Positions 1 to 5,980 of a DNA stretch of 14,428 nucleotides are shown piece after piece. A program made the position numbers and the translations under genes. The notes under the pieces were generated by a model, which saw only the letters and a list, made by a program, of their open reading frames with translations, had not been told where the DNA came from and did not search any database. Position 1 is the stretch's first letter. Every line of letters starts with the position of its first letter. Source of the DNA: an uncultured Christensenella sp. (GTDB lineage: Bacteria > Bacillota > Clostridia > Christensenellales > UBA3700); the NCBI GenBank assembly GCA_910584035.1, contig CAJTZR010000042.1, positions 1-14,428 of the forward strand, given 5' to 3'.

Positions 1-486
1 TACAAGACAGAGCGTGACACTTTTGAGAAAGTTATGGACATTATAAAAGATATACGTAACTTGAGAGTGGAAATGAATGTTAAGCCATCTCAAAAAGTTG
101 ATTTGATTATCGCTCCAGCAATTGATATTAAGGTTATTGAAAACATTATTCCATATGTAATTAAAATGGCAAATATCGGCAATATTAGTTATGTTAAGGA
201 TAAACAAGAGGTTACTGAAAAGGTTAGCGTAATTATCAGCGATTTTGGTGATGTATTAGTTCCACTTGGCAATTTGGTAGATAATGAGAAAGAAATTGCA
301 AGGTTGCAAAAGGAGCTTGACGATACAAATAGCGAAATTGAACGTGCAAACAAAATGTTGAACAATCAAGGCTTTATTGCAAGAGCACCTCGTCAGTTGG
401 TTGATAAGGAAAAAGAGAAACTTGCAAATTATACAGCCTTAAAGAACAAGATTACTAGTCAAATAGAAGAGTTGAAAAATGCGTAA
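1..486 (+). CDS. valS: Valine--tRNA ligase, C-terminal part (5' end outside window)
   Basis: The reading frame is open from base 1 and its translation continues upstream of the first Met at 34, so this is the 3' end of a longer gene. The visible 161 residues match the end of valyl-tRNA synthetase: the last part of the anticodon-binding domain (IRNLRVEMNVKPSQKVDLII), a small beta region with VPLGNLVDNEKEIARLQKEL, and then the C-terminal coiled coil (about the last 70 residues, rich in K, E and L, with RAPRQLVDKEKEKL). In ValRS this coiled-coil arm contacts the tRNA. The enzyme charges tRNA-Val in the cytoplasm; its catalytic Rossmann core and editing domain would lie upstream. It ends at TAA 484-486 and overlaps the next gene by 8 bp, so the two are co-transcribed and probably translationally coupled. 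The family assignment is secure; the missing part cannot be judged. Confidence 0.95.
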   Translation, partial: YKTERDTFEKVMDIIKDIRNLRVEMNVKPSQKVDLIIAPAIDIKVIENIIPYVIKMANIGNISYVKDKQEVTEKVSVIISDFGDVLVPLGNLVDNEKEIARLQKELDDTNSEIERANKMLNNQGFIARAPRQLVDKEKEKLANYTALKNKITSQIEELKNA

Positions 487-1123
487 GTATAAATATTTAT
501 TTTGGGATTTTGACGGAACGATTGTAGATTCCTTTGAAGGGTGTAGCTTTGCTTTTGGTAAGGTGTTTGAGCATTATGGCTTGAACATTCCGCCAGAGGA
601 TAGAAAACAATATATTGGACCACCACTTAAAGATACTTTTACAGAAATGTTTGGTGAAACTGTTGAGCCAGAGGCACGTGAACTTTATAGAGAATACTAT
701 ATTAATCAAGGCGGACAAAATATGTGCAAGCTATTTGATGGTATGGAAAATGTGCTTGATAAAATCAAAAGCTTTGGATATAAAATGTATATTGCCACAA
801 GTAAACGTGAGGACATAGCGGCAGAAATGCTTAAAGAGTTTGGCGTACTTAAATGTTTTGATGGTGTGTTTGGCACTGTTGAAAGTGAGGGCAGAGTAGA
901 TAAAAAAGATATTCTTGCATATGCTGTAAAATGCTCAGGTGCGAAACTTAACGACTGCTTAATGATTGGTGATTCCATTTACGATGCAAGAGCTGCAAAA
1001 GAGGTTGGTATTGATTGCTTGGCTGTGGCTTATGGCTTTGGTAATGTGGAAAATATGTCGAAAATCGGTACTATTTTGACTTTGGACACTCCAGAACAAC
1101 TTGTTAGTGTGTTTGCTAATTAA
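479..1123 (+). CDS. HAD-superfamily phosphatase, phosphoglycolate phosphatase-like
   Basis: A 214-residue cytoplasmic HAD hydrolase, the usual length for the Gph/PpaX/YjjG-type subfamily. All four HAD motifs are visible: motif I DFDGTIVDS with nucleophile Asp10 and acid/base Asp12; motif II IATSKRED (Thr107/Ser108); motif III Lys at 142-143 (DKKD); and motif IV MIGDSIYDA (Asp165, Asp169). A helical C1 cap lies between motif I and motif II (about residues 18-90), with the IGPPLKDTF segment typical of phosphoglycolate or pyrophosphatase-like members. The reaction is Mg-dependent phosphate-ester hydrolysis; the substrate cannot be read from the sequence (phosphoglycolate, pyrophosphate or a nucleotide are all possible). 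The start is the ATG at 479, inside the valS stop region, giving an 8-bp overlap. Linkage with valS suggests a housekeeping or metabolite-repair role, which is inference. Confidence 0.9.
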   Translation: MRKYKYLFWDFDGTIVDSFEGCSFAFGKVFEHYGLNIPPEDRKQYIGPPLKDTFTEMFGETVEPEARELYREYYINQGGQNMCKLFDGMENVLDKIKSFGYKMYIATSKREDIAAEMLKEFGVLKCFDGVFGTVESEGRVDKKDILAYAVKCSGAKLNDCLMIGDSIYDARAAKEVGIDCLAVAYGFGNVENMSKIGTILTLDTPEQLVSVFAN

Positions 1124-1162
1124 AAAAATAATAACAAAAATTTTGATTGAAAGGAGAGAATT

Positions 1163-1984
1163 ATGCGATTTGCTAGATTAGCGTTACAATATCTACGTAA
1201 AAATTTTTGGTATCTGGCATTAGCTACATTAGTGCCTTCTGTAGTTATGGGACTTCTTACAGAGCCTTGTACTATGATAAGATTATTTGCACATTTTGAC
1301 CAAAGTAAATTGGTTACTTTTGCTGATGTCTTTTTTGCAATAAGCGAATTAAATTGGATATCTCTATTGATAGGTATTGCGGCTGTATTAATATTTAGTG
1401 TATTTTTCAGTATAGTTTGTGGACTTGAGTCAAAACATATGCGTTGGGGTATTCTTTCAGGTAAAGGCTTATCAAAGAGAATAAATAATAACTTTTTACC
1501 AGTTATTAAAATAATGCTTGTATTTTTGTTTATAATGGAACTTTATGCTGTAATCTGCACATTATTTACATTCTTGTGGGTTAAAGTTATAAGAAAAACT
1601 GTTGTCGCTTTGACATTAACTATAATATTTAATGTAGCATTCTTTTTGGTAATGTTGTTTGCAATGATTTTATTAAGTTTGACATTGCCAATAATGTCAG
1701 TTAGAGGTTTGAACTTGCGTAAAGCCATTGCGGAATCTGTTTCTTTGATGAAAGGAAAGTTCTTCAGAATGTTGTTTGCCGTTGTTGTTCCAATGCTTAT
1801 TCCATATGTAGTTATGGCAGTGCTTGCCGCTTTCGATTTTTGGTGGCGTAAGATTATAAATATTTTCTTGTTTGTTTATGTATTCTCTTATTATATTACA
1901 TTGATGTATACATCATTTATGGATATTGAGGATATTGACAGAGAGGACTTGAAAAACAAATATTTGAAGATGGTGGAGGAATAA
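1163..1984 (+). CDS. Multi-pass membrane protein of unknown function
   Basis: This encodes 273 residues with about six hydrophobic segments, roughly at residues 17-35, 58-85, 113-138, 147-175, 203-225 and 230-250. I do not recognise the family. The organisation (paired helices, a SVRGLNLRKAIAESVSLMKG stretch before a late helix pair, acidic C-terminus) recalls the loosely defined DUF975 or GDPD-membrane-domain type proteins of Bacillota, but no diagnostic motif is visible. The SD AAGGAG lies at about 1150 with good spacing to ATG 1163. The 39 nt after the HAD gene hold no terminator, so it probably belongs to the valS transcript. The next gene starts one base after its stop, and that gene has a similar size and helix content, which suggests that the two proteins act together in the cytoplasmic membrane. 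Function unknown. Confidence 0.85.
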   Translation: MRFARLALQYLRKNFWYLALATLVPSVVMGLLTEPCTMIRLFAHFDQSKLVTFADVFFAISELNWISLLIGIAAVLIFSVFFSIVCGLESKHMRWGILSGKGLSKRINNNFLPVIKIMLVFLFIMELYAVICTLFTFLWVKVIRKTVVALTLTIIFNVAFFLVMLFAMILLSLTLPIMSVRGLNLRKAIAESVSLMKGKFFRMLFAVVVPMLIPYVVMAVLAAFDFWWRKIINIFLFVYVFSYYITLMYTSFMDIEDIDREDLKNKYLKMVEE

Positions 1985-1985
1985 T

Positions 1986-2921
1986 ATGCTAGTAAAACAT
2001 TCTTTATCTATATCCGTATCGAGGTTTTCGTTATTTTACAAATTTTTGCTGTATATTAGTGTTGTAATGTTGATATTTGCAGCAATTTCAATAAGTTCTT
2101 TGTATTATATTATGAAGCCTATTATTTCTGGCATACAAGATATGCAATTTTTCCAACATATTCGTGAGGCATTTTCATCTTATTTTAGCGGTGATTTAAG
2201 CGTGCAAAATTCCGCTTTTGCAGTGCTTGGTGAAGATTTTGCTAAAATTTCAGAGGTCTTTGCAACAAACAGAGACAATGTAATTGGTGCATTATGTGCT
2301 TTAGTTGCTTTTGTATTTTTGGGTAAGTTTTTAATTACAATTGGTCACTATTCTACATCTGATGTTTTAAACAACTTTATGAATAGTAACAGCAAGTATG
2401 GTTTTACCTCAAACTTGATTGCTAATATCAAAAAGGCAGTTGCTTATAGTTTTGTTGATACTTTGATTTATATTCCATTTATGTTATTAGTCGGCGTGTT
2501 ATTCTATTTTATCATTTGGGGTGTAGGTAAACTTTCAATTCTTTTTGCATTGAGCTTTGCTATTGTAGTGGCACTTGTGTTAATTGCTTTAAAGCGTTCC
2601 GTATTTGCGATGTGGCTACCAACTTATATCAATGAGGAACTTGGCATATTTAAAAGTTTACAAAAAGCTATCATTACAAATAAAGATTTGATTGTAAAAA
2701 ATTGGGGTTTGTTTACTGGTGTTAATTTTGCAACTTATATGCTTACAATTTTATTAGGCTTTTTAACTTTTGGGTTCGGCTTTATAATGGCAATTAGTTT
2801 GTTTAATATATTCTATATGAGTATTGGACTTGTTATTTACTATCGCAGAAATGAGAGAAAATACTATATTGATGCGGAAACTGTTATTGATAGTAAACAT
2901 TCAATTAAGTCTGTTTATTAA
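1986..2921 (+). CDS. Multi-pass membrane protein of unknown function, paired with the preceding gene
   Basis: This encodes 311 residues with about six hydrophobic segments (roughly 17-45, 100-118, 150-178, 183-203, 240-262 and 262-285). A longer extracytoplasmic or loop region lies at about 50-95, and a basic to mixed tail follows the last helix (YYRRNERKYY...). The SD GGAGGA at 1975-1980 lies inside the end of the previous gene, whose TAA ends at 1984 only one base before this ATG, so tight coupling is likely. Overall layout resembles the neighbour: an amphipathic segment (INEELGIFKSLQKAII) before the last helix pair corresponds in position to RKAIAESVSLMKG there. The two may be distant paralogues forming a hetero-oligomer; this is inference from layout only. 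No catalytic motif or transporter signature is visible. Confidence 0.83.
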   Translation: MLVKHSLSISVSRFSLFYKFLLYISVVMLIFAAISISSLYYIMKPIISGIQDMQFFQHIREAFSSYFSGDLSVQNSAFAVLGEDFAKISEVFATNRDNVIGALCALVAFVFLGKFLITIGHYSTSDVLNNFMNSNSKYGFTSNLIANIKKAVAYSFVDTLIYIPFMLLVGVLFYFIIWGVGKLSILFALSFAIVVALVLIALKRSVFAMWLPTYINEELGIFKSLQKAIITNKDLIVKNWGLFTGVNFATYMLTILLGFLTFGFGFIMAISLFNIFYMSIGLVIYYRRNERKYYIDAETVIDSKHSIKSVY

Positions 2922-2981
2922 TAGTAAAAGGCATTTTACAATCTTTTAGGAAATATTTTACATTAAAATTTAAAAAGGGTA

Positions 2982-3010
2982 TTGTAATTGTGGGGTAAGT
3001 GTGTTATACT
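2982..3010 (+). promoter_or_regulatory. SigA-type promoter of the non-coding RNA
   Basis: The -35 is TTGTAA at 2982-2987 and the -10 is TATACT at 3005-3010 (preceded by TGT), with a 17-bp spacer. The predicted transcription start is near 3017. No open reading frame follows before the terminator at 3229-3264, so this promoter serves a stand-alone RNA. Confidence 0.75.
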
Positions 3011-3016
3011 ATGAAT

Positions 3017-3264
3017 GTAGGATAACTGCAATGCTAGAGATAAAATTGTCTTTGTAACCACAATTATTATAAGGGATTGCGAGTTGTGATACACAATGTC
3101 ACGCCCTCGACCTTTTAGGTTATGGCAGGGGAAGACAGCGGTATCAGGTAGCTAACCCACCTCGACTTACGAGGTTTTCAAAAAGTTTTGTTTCGGCAAA
3201 GTGGTACTACACGCTGTATGCGTTTTTTGGGATATATCATTTTTGATATATCCCTACTTTTTTT
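3017..3264 (+). ncRNA. ssrS: Structured non-coding RNA, probable 6S RNA
   Basis: This is a free-standing transcription unit with its own promoter and terminator and no ORF. Folding by hand gives a rod. The closing stem is 3054-3061 with 3201-3210 (two-base bulge). A central bubble follows, whose 3' strand carries a hairpin of 6 bp with a 5-nt loop (3159-3164 with 3170-3175). The distal arm then pairs 3073-3075 with 3156-3158, 3082-3086 with 3149-3153, 3087-3092 with 3141-3146, 3097-3100 with 3134-3137, 3104-3107 with 3127-3130, and 3110-3113 with 3117-3120 around a UUU end loop. A long rod interrupted by a large bubble, with a hairpin on the bubble's 3' side, is the known 6S architecture. In that family the RNA mimics open promoter DNA and binds the housekeeping RNA polymerase holoenzyme. 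The CCACCUCG...CGAGGU element resembles the conserved 3' bubble hairpin as I remember it. At about 245 nt including terminator it is longer than a typical 180-200-nt 6S. SRP RNA and tmRNA were considered and fit less well. Confidence 0.6.
3229..3264 (+). terminator. Rho-independent terminator of the ncRNA
   Basis: A perfect 11-bp stem, 3229-3239 with 3244-3254, with a TTTT loop is followed after TAC by seven T residues (3258-3264). It is the strongest hairpin in the left half of the window and sets the 3' end of the RNA. Confidence 0.9.
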
Positions 3265-4241
3265 ATTGTTTTATTTAGAGTTTAATTACTAAGATATTTG
3301 TTTTATATACTTAGCTTTTTATGTATCGTAAGCTAAATTATCTTTAATATTAATATTTGCTAGTATTTTTTATATTGTGTTTTTATAATAAATTATTATA
3401 AATTTTTATTTTATGTAGTGTAAATTAATTTTTTATAGATGGTTTTTATTCTATCCATTGTGAGATAAATTAATTTTTATATATATATTTGTTAATAGTT
3501 TGTATCACTCTATTGCAATGTAAGTTGAGTTTTATTTTATGTGCTATTAAATTTTTTTCTTGCTGTGAGTTGATTTTTTTTTATAATTTTTTGTGGTTAA
3601 GTTTTTTATATTAAGCATTCCAAAGTAATTTAATAAAAGTAACTTAATATTAATTTTTATGTGCTAATAAATTTTATTTTACTTTTTGATAGGTTTTATA
3701 TGTGTTAAGCGATAAATTAAAATAAATATTTTATGTGTTTTGAGTTTTTATTATATGTGCGATAACTATTTAGAGGTAGCTTGCAGTAAGTTGTATTCCA
3801 AATTGAATACTAATTATTATTGCAATCTTGCAAAAGTATAGCTGTTAGAATTGACATAAAATCTTGAAATTTTTGCTGGGGTAAATTTTTAGTTAAATTA
3901 GTATTAAATCGCATATTATATATTTATATAAATTTTTAAGTCGAATTATTTCTATCTATAAAATAAAATCACAAATATTATTATTGAACAAATTGTAATT
4001 TATAGTTATAATTTGCTTTTTTTTGCCATAAATTGTAATACAAGTTAAATTTTTGTTAAAGAATTTATCCATACGACAAAATATGACAAAAGCTCCTAAA
4101 ATTAGTTATCATAAATAAGTATAATTAAATATGTAGCTGTCAATCTGGGTAAGGTTTAACTTTGAAAGACATAATCGCAAAGATTTTGTGGCACTACAGA
4201 TTTAAAATAAAACACTAACGACTTTTAGAGTAAAAATAATT
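3265..4241. other. AT-rich gene-free region of about 1 kb
   Basis: No credible ORF on either strand and no recognisable RNA gene. The + strand of the first 500 bp is extremely T-rich. A loose motif, TTTTATGTGCTA followed by TAAATTTT, occurs at 3535 and 3655, with shorter TTTTATGTG/TATGTGC variants near 3410, 3695, 3729 and 3751. I cannot tell a decayed repeat from low-complexity composition. The last 200 bp before 4242 are less skewed and probably hold the promoter of the next gene. Confidence 0.6.
4083..4112 (+). promoter_or_regulatory. Weak candidate promoter for the deacetylase unit
   Basis: ATGACA (4083-4088) and TATCAT (4107-4112) with an 18-bp spacer are the best SigA-like pair seen ahead of the deacetylase gene. 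Both hexamers deviate from consensus, and a sporulation-sigma promoter could equally be used if the gene is a true pdaB homologue. Low confidence. Confidence 0.25.
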
Positions 4242-5024
4242 ATGAGGGTGAGGCGTGTGTTTTATTCATTTAAAATCAAATCAGTATACAAAATTCTTGT
4301 AACATTATGCATAATTGCAGCGTTGACTGCGTGCATATTTATGGTAAATAACAGCACAATTATGACGGCGGGTTCAAATAGAAAATTGCCAGTTTATAGA
4401 GTTGACACGGGTGAGAACAAAGTTGTTGCTTTGTCATTTGATGCGGCTTGGGGTGCAGATAAAACGGGTGGCATAATTGACATTTTAAATAAATATAATA
4501 TAAAAGCGACATTCTTTCTTGTAGGCTTTTGGGTAGATAAATATGAGGACGAAGTTAAAAAGATTGCCGAAAATGGTTTTGATATAGGAAATCATAGTAA
4601 TAACCACTTGAAAATGTCAACACTGCAAAATCAGTCTATTATTGACGAGATTGAGTATGTAAATAAAAAAGTTGAAACTTTAACTGGAAAACGTCCATAT
4701 GTATTTAGAGCACCTTTTGGTGATTATAATAATAGATTGATTGAAAATGTAACAAATTTAAATATGCAAGCTGTGCAATGGAGCATTGATACTCTTGATT
4801 GGAAAGGTTTGCAAGCAGATGAGATTTTAAATAGAGTGAAAAGTAAAGCGTCTTATGGGGATATAATCTTGTTTCATAACAATTCCGACCACGTGTTAGA
4901 TGCGTTGCCAAAAGTAATTGAATACTTATTGGAAAATGGCTATACTTTTCAAACAGTAAGTGAATTAGTATATAAAAGTGGCTTTACCATCGATGTAAAC
5001 GGTGTTCAGCATAAAGAAAAATAA
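4242..5024 (+). CDS. PdaB-like membrane-anchored polysaccharide deacetylase
   Basis: A 260-residue protein with an N-terminal membrane anchor (about residues 16-36) and a NodB/CE4 deacetylase domain (about 57-240) outside the membrane. Motifs by residue: SFDAAWG with catalytic-base-type Asp67, where the usual second Asp of TFDD is Ala68; GNHSNNH with metal ligands His118 and His122; RAPFG at 156-160; DTLDWKG at 183-189; and LFHNN with His212. The FDAAWG form, together with an RKLPVYRVDT lead-in, is characteristic of the sporulation-associated PdaB (YbaN) group in Bacillota, as far as I remember. Family members act on N-acetylated glycans such as peptidoglycan; the exact substrate here is unknown. 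The ATG at 4242 has no good SD. The in-frame GTG at 4257 is preceded by AGGGTGAGG at 4245-4253, so translation may really start there with MFYSFKIK. The gene is followed after 20 nt by an SSB-like gene. Confidence 0.88.
   Translation: MRVRRVFYSFKIKSVYKILVTLCIIAALTACIFMVNNSTIMTAGSNRKLPVYRVDTGENKVVALSFDAAWGADKTGGIIDILNKYNIKATFFLVGFWVDKYEDEVKKIAENGFDIGNHSNNHLKMSTLQNQSIIDEIEYVNKKVETLTGKRPYVFRAPFGDYNNRLIENVTNLNMQAVQWSIDTLDWKGLQADEILNRVKSKASYGDIILFHNNSDHVLDALPKVIEYLLENGYTFQTVSELVYKSGFTIDVNGVQHKEK
4245..4253 (+). promoter_or_regulatory. SD-like sequence favouring the GTG start at 4257
   Basis: AGGGTGAGG is purine-rich and contains GGGTGAGG-type complementarity to the 16S 3' end, 3-8 nt ahead of GTG 4257. 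Upstream of ATG 4242 the sequence is AT-rich (TAAAAATAAT) with only a weak TTAGAG. This argues for a start five codons later than the first ATG. Confidence 0.45.
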
Positions 5025-5044
5025 ATTATGGGAGATATTTTGTA

Positions 5045-5695
5045 ATGAATTACGAACAGATGAGCAACAACAAATTGGCAATTACAGGTAAGATTTTGGA
5101 AGTACCAGTATTTTCTCACGAAGTATTTGGTGAAGGTTTTTATGAAACTAAAATTGAGGTTAAAAGACTTAGTGAGCAAGTAGATATTTTACCAATAACA
5201 ATATCCGAAAGACTTATTATCGAACACGATATTAAAGTAGGGGACATTATATCTGTAAGTGGACAATTTAGGTCTTACAACAAGTTGGTTGATGATAAAA
5301 GTAGACTAATGTTAACAGTCTTTGTTAGAGAAATCCTTGATGATGAGCAAATGATAAGTGGCAACAATATTGATATAGTAGGTTATATCTGCAAACCGCC
5401 AGTTTATAGAACAACACCATTTAAAAGAGAGATTTGCGATGTTTTATTAGCTGTAAACAGAGCATATAATAAGAGTGATTATATCCCTTGTATTACTTGG
5501 GGACGTAATGCAAGATACATAAAAAATTTGCCAGTTGGTACAAGAATAAGTTTATCTGGCAGAATTCAAAGCAGAGTTTATCAAAAGACTTGCAGTGATG
5601 GCAGTGTGGAGGATAGAACAGCTTACGAGGTTTCAGTAAGCAAAATTGCTTTGAATACAATGCACGACAATATAGAATATGAGGAAATAATGTAA
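5045..5695 (+). CDS. SSB-like protein with two predicted OB folds
   Basis: A 216-residue soluble protein without signal peptide. Two repeats of similar layout are visible. The first, about residues 8-100, holds NKLAITGKILEVPVFSHEVF, a VGDIISVSGQFRSYN turn and a LTVFVREI strand. The second, about 107-205, holds NNIDIVGYICKPPVYRTTP, then ITWGRNARYIKNLPVGTRIS, LSGRIQSR and YEVSVSKIA. The second half has the typical order of a single-stranded DNA-binding protein of the SSB/PriB type (core TWG...A..LPVGT.I.L.GR.QSR). Clostridial genomes carry proteins of this type annotated as SSB or primosomal protein N-like; I know of no settled gene symbol. There is no acidic DDDIPF-type tail, so it is not the canonical SSB. 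The SD GGGAGA at about 5030 precedes ATG 5045, and the gene lies 20 nt after the deacetylase, so they are one operon. The role, DNA binding in replication or repair, is inferred from the fold. Confidence 0.8.
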   Translation: MNYEQMSNNKLAITGKILEVPVFSHEVFGEGFYETKIEVKRLSEQVDILPITISERLIIEHDIKVGDIISVSGQFRSYNKLVDDKSRLMLTVFVREILDDEQMISGNNIDIVGYICKPPVYRTTPFKREICDVLLAVNRAYNKSDYIPCITWGRNARYIKNLPVGTRISLSGRIQSRVYQKTCSDGSVEDRTAYEVSVSKIALNTMHDNIEYEEIM

Positions 5696-5708
5696 TACAT
5701 CAAAAACT

Positions 5709-5738
5709 AATTGCTTCACTTAAGGAAGCAATTTTTTT
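5709..5738 (+). terminator. Rho-independent terminator after the SSB-like gene
   Basis: A 9-bp stem (5709-5717 with 5725-5733), 7-nt loop ACTTAAG and an uninterrupted T run to 5738, 13 nt after the stop codon. It closes the deacetylase/SSB-like unit. Confidence 0.9.
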
Positions 5739-5741
5739 GTA

Positions 5742-5770
5742 TTGACTTTATTTATAAATTATTGTATAAT
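5742..5770 (+). promoter_or_regulatory. Consensus SigA promoter of the MFS transporter unit
   Basis: The -35 is TTGACT (5742-5747) and the -10 is a perfect TATAAT (5765-5770), spaced by 17 bp. It lies directly after the upstream terminator. The expected start is near 5777, leaving a leader of about 200 nt before the ATG at 5981. Confidence 0.85.
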
Positions 5771-5776
5771 AAAAAC

Positions 5777-5980
5777 TAACAGAAGTAAATTTTGACTTGC
5801 ATTAAAATTTTATTTGCTAGTGCAATATGCTTGGCTTGTAAGTACTTATCATTTAATTAGAATAGTACTACAAAAATAACTATTTGTGTGCCTATTGTGG
5901 CAAGCACAAATAACTTATTGAGGTATATTGACAGCTTTTGATAAAAAATAATATCTTTAATTTTTAATTTAGGAAATGTA
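5777..5980 (+). promoter_or_regulatory. Long 5' leader with three inverted repeats
   Basis: The predicted untranslated leader is about 200 nt. The best hairpin is 5881-5912: TATTTGTG with CACAAATA (8 bp), then TGCC with GGCA (4 bp) after a 2-nt bulge, loop TATTGT. Two weaker pairings lie upstream: TTGCA...TGCAA around 5797-5825, and AGTACT...AGTACT around 5841-5870. A second, weaker promoter-like pair, TTGACA 5928-5933 and TATCTT 5952-5957 (18-bp spacer), sits closer to the gene. No known riboswitch consensus and no U-tract attenuator were recognised. Confidence 0.4.

Noticed and set aside
2924..2939. Hairpin GTAAAA/TTTTAC just after the second membrane-protein gene as terminator
   Set aside because: Only six A/T-rich pairs and no T run after it; read-through or processing cannot be excluded but a terminator is not supported.
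3140..3175. c-di-AMP (ydaO) riboswitch 3' element
   Set aside because: AGCTAACCCACCTCG loosely recalls its conserved 3' piece, but the GGGGGACCC part is missing, the RNA ends in a terminator and no gene follows for 1 kb.
3017..3230. SRP RNA (large, Alu-containing) as identity of the ncRNA
   Set aside because: A TGCTAG and a TTTGTAACC recall the Alu domain, and GGGGAAGACAGC recalls the GGAA apical loop, but helix 4 and the conserved S-domain asymmetric loop cannot be formed. The 6S-like rod fits better.
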